A DNA stretch of 64,000 nt from Paenibacillus sp. Soil750 (GCF_001428045.1 NZ_LMSD01000003.1:1-64000), one strand, 5' to 3'; positions 42,974 to 51,837 are shown, counted from the first letter of the stretch. Notes: generated from the letters alone by a model not told the origin. Numbers and translations are program-made.

Positions 42974-43160
42974 GCCGCTGATTCTACGTGGTCAGCGGCA
43001 CATCCAGTAAGGTTTTTGCTCATGCAGCCTGCTCATCAGGCTGTATGGGCAAAGACGTTACGACTAGCGTCTTTGCAGTTCTTTTCGAACAATCGAACTG
43101 CTCAAGCTCCATATCCCAAATTTGTCATTTGGGAGCCCTGCTCCTAAATGACCCTTTTTT
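42974..43160 (+). promoter_or_regulatory. Structured leader with competing terminator and antiterminator stems before nasD
   Basis: Five hairpins follow each other: GCCGCTGA/TCAGCGGC (42974-42999), CAGCCTG/CAGGCTG (43025-43043), GCAAAGACG/CGTCTTTGC (43049-43076) followed by AGTTCTTTT, GCAGTTC/GAACTGC (43075-43101), and terminator TCATTTGGGAGC/GCTCCTAAATGA (43125-43151) followed by CCCTTTTTT. Stems 3 and 4 share bases. ATTTGGG of the terminator can pair instead with CCCAAAT (43115). It is a riboregulator or attenuator candidate. No hexaloop with A1 and G4 is found here. Confidence 0.6.
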
Positions 43161-43216
43161 CACAACTACTCAAATTCAATTGAATGCCATAGTAAATGGA
43201 TGGAAGGATGATCACA

Positions 43217-45643
43217 ATGACAGTCAAAAAAGAGAAGCTAGTCCTGGTCGGAAATGGAATGGCGGGTGTTAATGCCGTTGAACATTTACTAAAACTGGCA
43301 CCCGATAAATATGAGGTTACGATTTTCGGTAGTGAACCGCATCCGAACTACAATAGAATCTTGTTGTCCTATGTGCTCTCCGGCGATTCAAAGGTTGAGG
43401 ATATCGTTATCCACCCTTATGAATGGTATACGAACAATAACATTACATTATATACGAATCAAACCATCACGGGCATCGACACACTGGCTCAAACCGTCAC
43501 GAGCGATAAAGGCTTGACCGTTTCTTATGATAAATTAATTTTGGCAACGGGTTCTAATCCATTCATGATTCCTATGCCAGGTGCAGACAAAGAAGGCGTT
43601 ATGGCCTATAGAACGATTCGCGACTGTGAAATCATGATTGAGTCGGCTAAAAAGTACAAGAAAGCGATCGTCATCGGCGGCGGTTTGCTGGGTTTAGAAG
43701 CAGCGCGTGGCTTCCTCAATCTCGGTATGAAAGTCGATGTTGTTCACATCGTCGATACGATTATGGAGCGTCAACTGGATCGCACAGCGTCCAAAATGCT
43801 GCAAGCTGCTCTTGAAGAGCAAGGTATCAACTTTCTGTTAGAGAAGCAATCGGCAGAAATTGTGGGAGACAAACGGGTGACAGGGCTTAAATTTAAGGAT
43901 GGTACGATAGCTGAAGCGGATCTAATCGTCATGGCGGTAGGTATTCGTCCTAATGTAGCCCTTGCGAAAGAAGCTGGCGTTGAGTGTAATCCAGGCATTA
44001 TTGTCAATGATTACTTGCAAACTAGCGTTCCGAATGTGTATGCCGTTGGTGAATGTGCGATGCACAGAGGCATCGCCTATGGTCTAGTTGCACCGCTCTA
44101 TGAGCAAGGTGCCGTACTGGCAAAGCATTTGGCTGGCGTAGAAACAGGCCCGTATGAAGGCTCTATTTTGTACACGAAGCTCAAAGTATCCGGTGTTGAT
44201 GTATTCTCAGGCGGTCAATTCGTTGAGGCGGAAGGAACCAAAGCAATTCGTATTCACGATGAATTCTCTGGTGTCTATAAGAAAGTCGTTATTAAAGATA
44301 ATAAAATTATCGGTGCGGTACTCTTTGGTGATACAGCTGATGGTACGCGACTTATGCAAATGATTCGAGAAGAAACAGATATTAGCGGTATGGGAAAAAC
44401 GGCGATTCTAACGGACGGTTCGAGTGGCGGTGGTGGTGCGGCTTCCGGGGTTGCAGAGATGAAGGATGACGCGATTATCTGTGGTTGTAACGGTGTAACG
44501 AAAGGGACGATTTGTTCCGCCATTAAGGATCAGGGATTAACGACTGTAGATGAAGTGAAGAACTGTACAACGGCATCGCGTTCCTGTGGAGGCTGTAAGC
44601 CATTAGTCAGTGATCTGTTGGCTTTCACCCTTGGGGCTTCTTATGATAAAAACGCAGCGAAAGAAACAATCTGTGGCTGTACAACGCACACGCGAGATGA
44701 AGTAGTGACGGCTATTCGGGAAAAAGGATTATCTCATGTGCGCGAAGTGATGAACGTCCTTGAATGGAAAAATGAAGAAGGCTGCTCCAAATGCCGTCCA
44801 GCACTCAATTATTATTTGGGCATGATTAGCCCTGAAACGTATAAAGATGACAGCACGTCCCGTTTCGTGAACGAGCGTATGCATGCCAATATACAAAAAG
44901 ACGGTACGTACTCCGTTGTCCCACGAATTTATGGTGGTGTTACGAATCCGACAGAGCTTAAGCGCATTGCAGAGGTTGCTGAACAATTCAACGTACCGAC
45001 GGTGAAATTTACTGGCGGACAACGACTCGACTTGTTAGGTGTGAAAAAAGAAGATTTGACCGCCATGTGGGAAGCATTGGATATGCCATCAGGGTACGCT
45101 TACGGTAAAGCCTTACGGACAGTGAAAACATGTGTCGGCGAAACCTTCTGTCGTTTCGGTACGGGGGATGCGATGGGTGTTGGTATCGAGTTGGAGAAAC
45201 GTTTTGAACGCTTGAATACGCCAGCCAAAGTGAAGCTTGCTGTTTCAGGTTGTCCGCGAAATTGTGCGGAATCCGGAATTAAAGATCTAGGAGTCGTATC
45301 TGTCGATGGTGGCTGGGAGCTGTATGCAGGTGGTAACGGTGGCGTAAAAGTCCGCGTAGGTGATTTGATGAGCACGGTGAAGACCGAAGAAGAGATCATC
45401 GAATATACAGAAGCTTATCTGCAATACTACCGCGAAACGGGTAAATACGGCGAGCGTACGAGTGAATGGGTACACCGTCTAGGAATCGATCATATTCGTG
45501 ATGTTGTCCAAAATGACCAAGAGCGTAAGCAATTGTGTGAACGCATGGATTTGGCGCTATCCGTGACACAAGATCCATGGAAGCAAGCCATTGATAGCAA
45601 GAAAATCCAACGCGATCTATATGAAGTTGTTGAACTGAAATAG
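43217..45643 (+). CDS. nasD: Nitrite reductase (NADH) large subunit
   Basis: This 808-aa enzyme reduces nitrite to ammonium. Order: FAD/NADH oxidoreductase (~5-390; LVLVGNGMAG and VIGGGLLGLEAARG), two BFD-like [2Fe-2S] segments (~410-535; CGCNGVTKG...CGGCKP and CGCTTHTRDE...CSKCRP), then the nitrite reductase half-domains and the siroheme/4Fe-4S motif TCVGETFCRFG...SGCPRNCAES (~635-690). The start at 43217 follows GGAAGGAT by 8 bases. A leader with alternative terminator stems precedes it. Confidence 0.95.
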   Translation: MTVKKEKLVLVGNGMAGVNAVEHLLKLAPDKYEVTIFGSEPHPNYNRILLSYVLSGDSKVEDIVIHPYEWYTNNNITLYTNQTITGIDTLAQTVTSDKGLTVSYDKLILATGSNPFMIPMPGADKEGVMAYRTIRDCEIMIESAKKYKKAIVIGGGLLGLEAARGFLNLGMKVDVVHIVDTIMERQLDRTASKMLQAALEEQGINFLLEKQSAEIVGDKRVTGLKFKDGTIAEADLIVMAVGIRPNVALAKEAGVECNPGIIVNDYLQTSVPNVYAVGECAMHRGIAYGLVAPLYEQGAVLAKHLAGVETGPYEGSILYTKLKVSGVDVFSGGQFVEAEGTKAIRIHDEFSGVYKKVVIKDNKIIGAVLFGDTADGTRLMQMIREETDISGMGKTAILTDGSSGGGGAASGVAEMKDDAIICGCNGVTKGTICSAIKDQGLTTVDEVKNCTTASRSCGGCKPLVSDLLAFTLGASYDKNAAKETICGCTTHTRDEVVTAIREKGLSHVREVMNVLEWKNEEGCSKCRPALNYYLGMISPETYKDDSTSRFVNERMHANIQKDGTYSVVPRIYGGVTNPTELKRIAEVAEQFNVPTVKFTGGQRLDLLGVKKEDLTAMWEALDMPSGYAYGKALRTVKTCVGETFCRFGTGDAMGVGIELEKRFERLNTPAKVKLAVSGCPRNCAESGIKDLGVVSVDGGWELYAGGNGGVKVRVGDLMSTVKTEEEIIEYTEAYLQYYRETGKYGERTSEWVHRLGIDHIRDVVQNDQERKQLCERMDLALSVTQDPWKQAIDSKKIQRDLYEVVELK

Positions 45644-45676
45644 AAATAGAGAGATAAACAGGGAGGAGCAGAGAAG

Positions 45677-46027
45677 ATGATAACACAAAATGAGCAAATG
45701 ATTTGGGTGCAAGCCGTTTCTTATGAGGATTTAGCCTTTAATACAGGGAAGACGATTCGATATCAAGGGGAAGAGGTTGCCTTATTCAAATTGAAAAGTG
45801 GTAAGCTTCAAGCGATTCAGAATCGTTGTCCGCATAAAGAGGGCGTCCTTGCCGAAGGCATCGTCTGTGATGACCACGTGTTCTGCCCTATGCATGATCG
45901 CAAGATCCATTTGCCTTCCGGACTCGTGCAAGCACCTGATACAGGTTGCGTGAAAACGTACTTGACTAAAGTGGATGACGGTACCGTTTTTATCGGATTT
46001 CCGATCAATGATGAAATGGCTTGTTAG
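45677..46027 (+). CDS. nasE: Nitrite reductase (NADH) small subunit, Rieske type
   Basis: This 116-aa protein carries the Rieske [2Fe-2S] ligands in NRCPHKEGVL and FCPMHDRKI (C-x-H and C-x2-H). It partners NasD; the gap is 33 bases with GGGAGGAG before the ATG. The length is usual for NirD/NasE. Confidence 0.94.
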   Translation: MITQNEQMIWVQAVSYEDLAFNTGKTIRYQGEEVALFKLKSGKLQAIQNRCPHKEGVLAEGIVCDDHVFCPMHDRKIHLPSGLVQAPDTGCVKTYLTKVDDGTVFIGFPINDEMAC

Positions 46028-46084
46028 CCCTTATATAACTCTTATATACCTATAAAGAGAGCTTGATCTGCGGGGGTGGGAGCG

Positions 46085-48193
46085 TTGAAAACAGCACTGG
46101 TAACATTATCGGATGAACAGCCCTCCTCCCATTGTTGCTTTTGCAGTATGCAGTGTGGATTGGAGATACTACCCAGTGATAAGGCAGAAGGTTTAACGAT
46201 TAAGCCGAGCGCGAATTTCCCAGTTGCAACAGGCCGATTATGTCAAAAAGGTCTGAATGCTTTGGAGCATGTCGTTCATTCGGAACGAATTCTGGAGCCG
46301 CTTCATAGGGAAGTCGCAAGAGTAGGCCATTGGCAGCCGGTTTCTTGGGCTCATGCGTATTCAGATATTGCGAAGAGGATTACATCGTTGCAGGCTGAAC
46401 ATGGGCGTGATGCGATTGGCGTCTATGGCGGCGGATCGTTGACGAATGAAGTAAGTTACTTACTTGGTAAGTTTACGCGTGTGGCGCTTAGGTCCAAATA
46501 TATCGATTATAACGGTCGTTATTGTATGTCATCAGCTGCGGCTGCGAGTAATAAAGCTTTCGGAATTGATCGTGGGATGACTATGCCTTTATCGGAAATT
46601 CCAAATGCGAAATATATCATTCTAGCGGGTACGAATATTGCGGAGTGCCAGCCTACGATGATGCCTTATCTATTAGAAGCAAAGAAAAAAGGCGCCGTGA
46701 TTGTGACCATTGATCCGCGCAATACGATGACCTCCAAGACGGCAGATATTCATGTGAGACTTCAACCTGGTTTTGACTCCGTCTTCATTAATGGGCTACT
46801 CCATGTCATGATTGCCGAGAACCTCATTGATCAGAAGTTCGTTCAATCACGTACATCTGGTTTCGAACAAGTGAAAGAAGCAGTCAAATCGTTCACACCA
46901 GCTCGCGTTGAATATTTAACTGGCGTACTTGAAGCGGTGATTCGTACAATTGCACGCGGCTTTGCGAAGGCAGAGACGGGGATCGTGCTAACGGCAAGAG
47001 GTTTGGAGCAACAAGTGAATGGGGTTGAGAATACACTCAATTACATTAACCTGACACTGCTCACGGGTAAAATAGGGCGTTCTGGCTGCGGCTATGGCGC
47101 TGTGACTGGTCAAGCAAACGGCCAAGGTGGACGTGAGCATGGGCAAAAAGCCGACCAGCTGCCAGGCTACCGCTTGATCGAAGATCCTGCTGCTCGTGAA
47201 CATGTGGCGAAAGTATGGGGCATTGATCCAAGTGAGCTACCAGGTAAAGGTGTTTCCGCCTATGAATTGCTGCAGAAAATCGATGAAGGTGAAATTAAAG
47301 CATTAATCGTACTGGGCTCTAATCCACTAGTTTCTAGCCCGAATAATAAGATGGTAGAGCGTGCCTTACAAAAGCTAGAATTACTCGTGGTCGTAGATAT
47401 GTTCGAGACCGAAACGGCACGGTATGCGCATTATTTGTTGCCTGGTTCATCTTTTGCTGAAGCGGAAGGAACCATGACCAACCTGGAGGGGCGAGTGTTC
47501 CATCGCAGGAAAGCCATGGAGCTTCCGGGGAATTGCAAACTGGACTATCACATTATCAGCGAACTAGCTGATGCGCTAGGACGAGGCGCCTACTTTCAAT
47601 ATGCGGGTATTGAAGACGTGTTTCGTGAACTAGCTGCAGCTACCGCAGGTGGCAAAGCCGATTATAGCGGCATCACCTATGAACGTTTGCAAAAAGAGAA
47701 AGGGATCTTCTGGCCATGTGGGTCAGCCGACCATCCGGGAACACCACAATTATTCCAAGATCGTTTTCATCATGCGGATGGGAAAGCCATATTATTCGGC
47801 ATACAGCCGAAAATGCCTGCCGAGCCTATTGATAGCGACTTTCCGTTCGTGCTCACAACGGGCCGTCTGGCCAACCATTATTTAAGCGGTGCGCAGACGC
47901 GCCGAACCGAAGCTCTTAATAAGAAGGCACCCGTTCCGGTTGCCGAAATTCATCCGTCTTTGGCCAAGCGAATCGGCCTAAGTGTGGAACAAAAAATCCG
48001 GATCACAAGCCGGCGTGGATCTCTCGTTTTTCAAGTCAAGGTCACCGAGGGGATTCAACCTCGCACCGTCTTCGTTCCTTTCCATTGGGGCGACGAGCAT
48101 TCGATCAACGTGTTGACGAATGATGCCTTGGATCCAACGAGTCGGATGCCGGAGTTTAAGATATGCGCTGTGAAGGTTGAGCGAGTGGAATGA
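46085..48193 (+). CDS. nasC: Assimilatory nitrate reductase catalytic subunit
   Basis: This 702-aa molybdopterin enzyme reduces nitrate to nitrite. An N-terminal 4Fe-4S motif (CCFCSMQC...GRLCQKG, ~17-60) precedes the molybdopterin domains (NGRYCMSSAAAASNKAFG with the likely Mo-binding Cys, AGTNIAECQPTMMPYL, VTIDPRNTMTSKTADIH). The MGD-binding C-terminal domain includes TTGRLANHYLSGAQTRR. TTG 46085 has GGGGGTGG upstream; GTG 46076 is the alternative. No NasB electron-transfer subunit is encoded in the operon. A terminator follows. Confidence 0.92.
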   Translation: MKTALVTLSDEQPSSHCCFCSMQCGLEILPSDKAEGLTIKPSANFPVATGRLCQKGLNALEHVVHSERILEPLHREVARVGHWQPVSWAHAYSDIAKRITSLQAEHGRDAIGVYGGGSLTNEVSYLLGKFTRVALRSKYIDYNGRYCMSSAAAASNKAFGIDRGMTMPLSEIPNAKYIILAGTNIAECQPTMMPYLLEAKKKGAVIVTIDPRNTMTSKTADIHVRLQPGFDSVFINGLLHVMIAENLIDQKFVQSRTSGFEQVKEAVKSFTPARVEYLTGVLEAVIRTIARGFAKAETGIVLTARGLEQQVNGVENTLNYINLTLLTGKIGRSGCGYGAVTGQANGQGGREHGQKADQLPGYRLIEDPAAREHVAKVWGIDPSELPGKGVSAYELLQKIDEGEIKALIVLGSNPLVSSPNNKMVERALQKLELLVVVDMFETETARYAHYLLPGSSFAEAEGTMTNLEGRVFHRRKAMELPGNCKLDYHIISELADALGRGAYFQYAGIEDVFRELAAATAGGKADYSGITYERLQKEKGIFWPCGSADHPGTPQLFQDRFHHADGKAILFGIQPKMPAEPIDSDFPFVLTTGRLANHYLSGAQTRRTEALNKKAPVPVAEIHPSLAKRIGLSVEQKIRITSRRGSLVFQVKVTEGIQPRTVFVPFHWGDEHSINVLTNDALDPTSRMPEFKICAVKVERVE

Positions 48194-48202
48194 AATAGAG
48201 TG

Positions 48203-48235
48203 CCCCAGTTGGATTTCAACTGGGGGTGTTTGTTT
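48203..48235 (+). terminator. Intrinsic terminator of the nas operon
   Basis: CCCCAGTTG pairs with CAACTGGGG around GATTT, followed by a T-rich TGTTTGTTTT. Confidence 0.78.
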
Positions 48236-48361
48236 TGGTTAACAACCCGTACCCCGTACCCCCACCATCCACCAACCAGTCCCCCAGCAACTAGCACTCA
48301 GCCAACCTCCACTTGCGATCCCGACTTACAACCTCCCACCACATGCTACATCTGTTACTTT

Positions 48362-48549
48362 AAATGGATTTTCTACAGCTATTATGAAGGGAAATCAACG
48401 GAAATTCTAATTAGATGGAAAAGGTACAGTTAATTTAACCCATTTACCTCGATATTGCTAAAGTGAGCAAATATAACTACATAAAATCCATCTAAACTCA
48501 ATTTCAGCGCGTTTTGAGTGAATTTAGATGTACAAAATCCAGCTAATTC
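48362..48549. repeat. Intergenic spaced repeat array, type A second locus (forward, forward, reverse, reverse)
   Basis: Four units of about 25 bp begin at ~48362, 48411, 48471 and 48521 (steps 49, 60, 50). They belong to the family at 18865-19053. Examples are ATGGATTTTCTACAGCTA and, in reverse, TAGATGTACAAAATCCAGCTA. It lies between the convergent nas operon and gerE. No gene is seen in 48236-48643. Confidence 0.7.
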
Positions 48550-48643
48550 GTGTGTGGGGTCGGTGGTTGGATAGTTACTTGGCAAGTTGATAGCTACATC
48601 GGCCAGTATGGTAGTGGTAAGTAGAGTGGCTGAAACTCAAAAC

Positions 48644-48690
48644 AAACATAAAAGCCCCCGTTTCCCTCCGAAGGAGGGTGGGTGGCTTGC
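48644..48690 (-). terminator. Intrinsic terminator of gerE
   Basis: On the minus strand GCAAGCCACCCACCCTCC...GGGAAACGGGGGCTTTT forms an imperfect stem with a T-rich end, 22 bases past the gerE stop. Confidence 0.65.
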
Positions 48691-48712
48691 ATGGATCCCT
48701 TTGCTGACGGAA

Positions 48713-48934
48713 TCAGATCTTTAATTCCCCAAGCTTAATCAGTTCTACAACCGCTTGTGAACGACCCTTTACGTTCAGCTTTTGCATGACGTTCGATATA
48801 TGATTCCTCACAGTCTTTTCACTTATGAAAAGCTGCTGTGCGATATCCTTTGTCGTTTTGTCCTGCACTAAGAGTTCGAATACTTCGCGTTCGCGGTTCG
48901 TAAGTAAAAATTTGTTTTTGTGGTCGCTGCCCAT
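48713..48934 (-). CDS. gerE: Spore coat regulator GerE
   Basis: This 73-aa protein is nearly all LuxR-type helix-turn-helix. LLTNREREVFELLVQDKTTK and LFISEKTVRNHISNVMQKL match Bacillus GerE almost word for word, and GRSQAVVELIKLGEL ends it. GerE is the last regulator of mother-cell expression and activates or represses late coat and crust genes, including cgeAB and sps homologues in Bacillus. A sigma-K promoter fits upstream. Its presence 16 kb from the spore-surface cluster supports the late-sporulation reading of that cluster. Confidence 0.96.
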   Translation of the reverse strand: MGSDHKNKFLLTNREREVFELLVQDKTTKDIAQQLFISEKTVRNHISNVMQKLNVKGRSQAVVELIKLGELKI

Positions 48935-48999
48935 GGATGTGTGTCACCCCTCCTTGCTCGGGTATTGGGAATTACAAGGTTAAGGGATACAGTCAAAAT

Positions 49000-49027
49000 T
49001 AGTTTATGAAGGGCTGATGTCAATGGT
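49000..49027 (-). promoter_or_regulatory. Sigma-K promoter of gerE
   Basis: On the minus strand the -10 CATAAACTA (49008-49000) fits CATANNNTA and ACC (49027-49025) lies 16 bases upstream. Bacillus gerE is sigma-K dependent, which supports the call. Confidence 0.68.
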
Positions 49028-49128
49028 GCGGTATATGTGAAAAATAGGCGGAATGTATTTTTGAGTTTCAGCGCGAGGCGTGGTAAGCTGAATTGAGGTG
49101 TATTTGAAACCGAGAGGAGCTGCTTCGG

Positions 49129-49803
49129 ATGTTCAGGCGTGATTATTTGATGCGACAGATTGAACAATTGACGGTGGTGCTGCATCGGATTCTTTTTAAC
49201 AAGGAACATATCCCGATTGAAGATGCGCAGAGACAGTTAGATGAAGCAAGTCGTCATTTATTGGGTTTGAATATCCGTTCCCTCCAGTCTTTGTCCAGTA
49301 AGGATATTCTGGAATTGCTATCCTACCAAGGGAGCATAGATACAGCGAAGGCGTTAGTCATTAGCGATATGTTTGTGGGGCAAGGTGAGCTGTTGAAGCA
49401 GCATGAGGAAGATGGGGAGGCCTATTGGGCGCACCTGAAGTCCTTAGATTTACTTCTGCATTTGTCTTTGTCGGAAGAAGTTGAGCCTGAGGATGAGGTT
49501 AATGATGAGATTGCCACTCGGATGGTTACGAGTTTGAATTATCTTCAAGGCTGGGAAATCCCAGAGGGAATGAAGAGGCAACTTTTTTTACATTATGAGA
49601 AACAAAGCAATTATGCGAAGGTTGAAGATGTTTTGTTTCATTATATGGAGGATCACCCGGAGAAGTCAGAACTGCCAAAGCAAGGTCTCATTTTTTATGA
49701 AAAGCTGCTTCAGGTTGAGGACGAGCAGTTGAAGGCTGGGAATTTTAGCAAGGAAGAAGCGCTAGAGGGTTTGCGGATTATGAAAAAACGGCTGCTCTTA
49801 TAA
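49129..49803 (+). CDS. Conserved hypothetical protein (224 aa), DUF6483-like
   Basis: A cytosolic helical protein beginning MFRRDYLMRQIEQLTVVLHRILFNKE. The middle and C-terminal parts contain TPR-like helices (YAKVEDVLFHYMEDHPEKSELPKQGLIFYEKLLQ). I relate it to the DUF6483 group from memory, without a search. GAGAGGAG precedes the start. It is followed after 46 bases by a methyltransferase gene and then an MBL hydrolase gene. No function is known to me. Confidence 0.75.
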   Translation: MFRRDYLMRQIEQLTVVLHRILFNKEHIPIEDAQRQLDEASRHLLGLNIRSLQSLSSKDILELLSYQGSIDTAKALVISDMFVGQGELLKQHEEDGEAYWAHLKSLDLLLHLSLSEEVEPEDEVNDEIATRMVTSLNYLQGWEIPEGMKRQLFLHYEKQSNYAKVEDVLFHYMEDHPEKSELPKQGLIFYEKLLQVEDEQLKAGNFSKEEALEGLRIMKKRLLL

Positions 49804-49849
49804 CATTTTATCGTAGAAATTTAATCACAAAGCTGAAGGTGTTGAAAAG

Positions 49850-50581
49850 ATGGCGTGGTACCAAGAAAGTTTTGGCGATGATTATTTACTTGTGTATAAA
49901 CATAGAGATATGCAGGGTGCTTACCATGAAGTGAAGAAAATGGTGAATTGGTTGGACTTGGAGCAAGGGGCTCGTCTTTTGGATCTCTGTTGTGGAATGG
50001 GACGGCATTCGTTGGCGCTTTCGGAGCTTGGTTATACCGTAACTGGCGTTGATTTGTCGAAAGTACTGTTACAGGAAGCCGTCAAGCAGGGTGGAGAAGA
50101 GCGAGTGACATGGGTTCACGGTGATATGCGGAATGTGCCACTAAGTGAGCCGTTCGATGCGGTAGTGAATTTGTTTACGTCTTTTGGCTATTTTGATGAA
50201 GATGAGCAGAATGAGAAAGTGCTTCATGAAATGTATCGGCTTTTAAAAAAAGAAGGTCGATTCATTATCGATTTTCTGAATCCGGTTTATGTGAAAGCGA
50301 ACTTGGTCGCGCAGTCCGAACGGAAGGAAGAGGATTTGACCATTCGTGAGTCGAGAACAATCGAAGACGGTTGTGTGCGCAAACGGATTATGATTTCGCA
50401 AGCGGGTGCACCAGATCGGCATTATTTGGAGCAGGTGAAATTGTACGAGCGTCCGGTGTTTGAGGCGATGTTGGTCAAAGCTGGATTACATATTGATCAT
50501 GTCTTTGGTGACTATGAAGGCCAGGCTTATTCGCCAGAAACTTCGAGTCGGATGATTTTTGTTGGACATAAGGAAGGATGA
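49850..50581 (+). CDS. Class I SAM-dependent methyltransferase
   Basis: This 243-aa protein has motif I LLDLCCGMGRHSLALSELG (residues ~43-61), VTGVDLSK, VHGDMRNVPL and FDAVVNLFTSFGYF, as in the methyltransferase-11/25 families. The substrate is unknown. The hydrolase gene that follows starts 11 bases after its stop, so co-expression is likely. Confidence 0.87.
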   Translation: MAWYQESFGDDYLLVYKHRDMQGAYHEVKKMVNWLDLEQGARLLDLCCGMGRHSLALSELGYTVTGVDLSKVLLQEAVKQGGEERVTWVHGDMRNVPLSEPFDAVVNLFTSFGYFDEDEQNEKVLHEMYRLLKKEGRFIIDFLNPVYVKANLVAQSERKEEDLTIRESRTIEDGCVRKRIMISQAGAPDRHYLEQVKLYERPVFEAMLVKAGLHIDHVFGDYEGQAYSPETSSRMIFVGHKEG

Positions 50582-50591
50582 CTACCGGGAT

Positions 50592-51569
50592 ATGAACGTC
50601 GTGACCGTACATACAGATGAAATAACACAAGTGAAGGTGCCGTTGCCATTTCCTTTGCGTTGGGTGAATGCTTACTTGATTCGTGGCAGCAAAGGTTACA
50701 CTGTGATCGATCCGGGACTGCATACCCCGGAAGCAGAGGCGCTCTGGGAGCAAGTGCTCAAAGAGCAAGGGATCGGGTATGAGCACGTGGAACAAATTGT
50801 GCTCACCCACCACCATCCCGACCACTACGGGATGGCTGGTTGGTTCCAAGAGCGCACAGGCGCGCCGGTTCTCCTATCGGAGACCGGATACGCGCAGGTG
50901 CAGCTCCTGTGGGGCCCGGAGCAGCCGATGTCTCCGCTGCTCCTCGAGCTGTTCGCCCGGCATGGCTTCCCTGAAGCCGGGATGGAAGAGATGACGAAGC
51001 ACATGGTGAGCTTCGTCGATCTGGTCTCCCCGCAGCCGCAGGTTACCCTGCTGCGTGAAGGGCCTGTGCGCCTCGGCGACCGCGTCTATGAAGCCATCGA
51101 GACCCCCGGCCATGCCGCGGGGCATCTCGTCTTCTACGACGCTGAGGCGCAGGTGATGTTTTGCGGCGACCACGTCCTGCCGCAAATATCGCCGAACGTT
51201 TCCTTCCTCCCGCAGGTGGAAGAAAACCCGCTCGGCGCATACCTGAGCAGCCTGCAGGAGATCAGCGGGCTGCCGGTTGTGATGGCTTACCCGGGGCACC
51301 GGGAGCCATGGCAGGGCTTTGGCGCGCGCGCAGAGGAGCTCGTGCGCCATCACCATGAGCGGCTTGCGCTCATGGAAGGGCAGCTAAGCGCGCCGCAGAG
51401 CGCTTATGAGGTGTGCCGGGCGACGTTCGGCGACCGACTGAGCGTGCACCAGCTGCGATTCGCGCTGTCGGAGACGATCGCGCACTTGATTCTGCTGGAG
51501 GCCGAGGGCCGCATCCAGCAGGTGGATCCGCAAGCAGATCGCGTGTCCTACGTCGCGATTTCTAAATAA
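50592..51569 (+). CDS. MBL-fold metallo-hydrolase
   Basis: This 325-aa protein has the dizinc site LTHHHPDHYGMAGW (HxHxDH), ETPGHAAGHLVFYD and CGDHVLPQISP. A C-terminal winged-helix-like part (~265-325) is seen in the glyoxalase II/LACTB2-like branch. ATG 50592 is preferred (MNVVTVHTDE); the open frame extends to 50559. From ~50760 the DNA is much more GC-rich than the surroundings, with GC-biased third positions. The substrate is unknown. Confidence 0.87.
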   Translation: MNVVTVHTDEITQVKVPLPFPLRWVNAYLIRGSKGYTVIDPGLHTPEAEALWEQVLKEQGIGYEHVEQIVLTHHHPDHYGMAGWFQERTGAPVLLSETGYAQVQLLWGPEQPMSPLLLELFARHGFPEAGMEEMTKHMVSFVDLVSPQPQVTLLREGPVRLGDRVYEAIETPGHAAGHLVFYDAEAQVMFCGDHVLPQISPNVSFLPQVEENPLGAYLSSLQEISGLPVVMAYPGHREPWQGFGARAEELVRHHHERLALMEGQLSAPQSAYEVCRATFGDRLSVHQLRFALSETIAHLILLEAEGRIQQVDPQADRVSYVAISK

Positions 51570-51570
51570 A

Positions 51571-51611
51571 GAAAACCCTCCAACTATGTCATAGTTGGAG
51601 GGTTTTCTTTG
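51571..51611 (+). terminator. Intrinsic terminator of the methyltransferase-hydrolase unit
   Basis: AAAACCCTCCAACTATG pairs with CATAGTTGGAGGGTTTT, a nearly perfect 17-bp stem followed by CTTT. Confidence 0.88.
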
Positions 51612-51658
51612 CTTCTATAACGTAAGTCCCAGCTTACCTTTACATAGCCTTGAAGTAA

Positions 51659-51837
51659 GGGAACCAAGATCCTCTATTTTGCTCCTAAGCAGCCGATTTC
51701 ACCCAGAGGGGGAACGTAGATCCCTTATTTCTTCCGAAATGGTGCCGAAAACCCATTTTTCTTCAATTTAGCGTCCCTACGTTCCCTAGCACCTGCACTT
51801 ACCCCGATTTTCATCCGAATAGCGCCAGTACGTTCCC
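51659..51837. repeat. Intergenic spaced repeat array, type D (forward, forward, reverse, reverse)
   Basis: Units begin at ~51659, 51709, 51760 and 51811 (steps 50, 51, 51). The first two read GGGAACCAAGATCCTCTATT and GGGAACGTAGATCCCTTATT. The last two are reverse complements ending in TACGTTCCC. The sequence differs from the type A units, but the layout is the same. It lies between convergent genes. No gene is seen in 51612-51895. Confidence 0.75.

Noticed and set aside
42974-43160. ANTAR attenuator before nasD
   Set aside because: The hexaloop-like hairpins found (for example TTCG-AACAAT-CGAA) lack G at loop position 4; the region is kept only as an unspecified structured leader.
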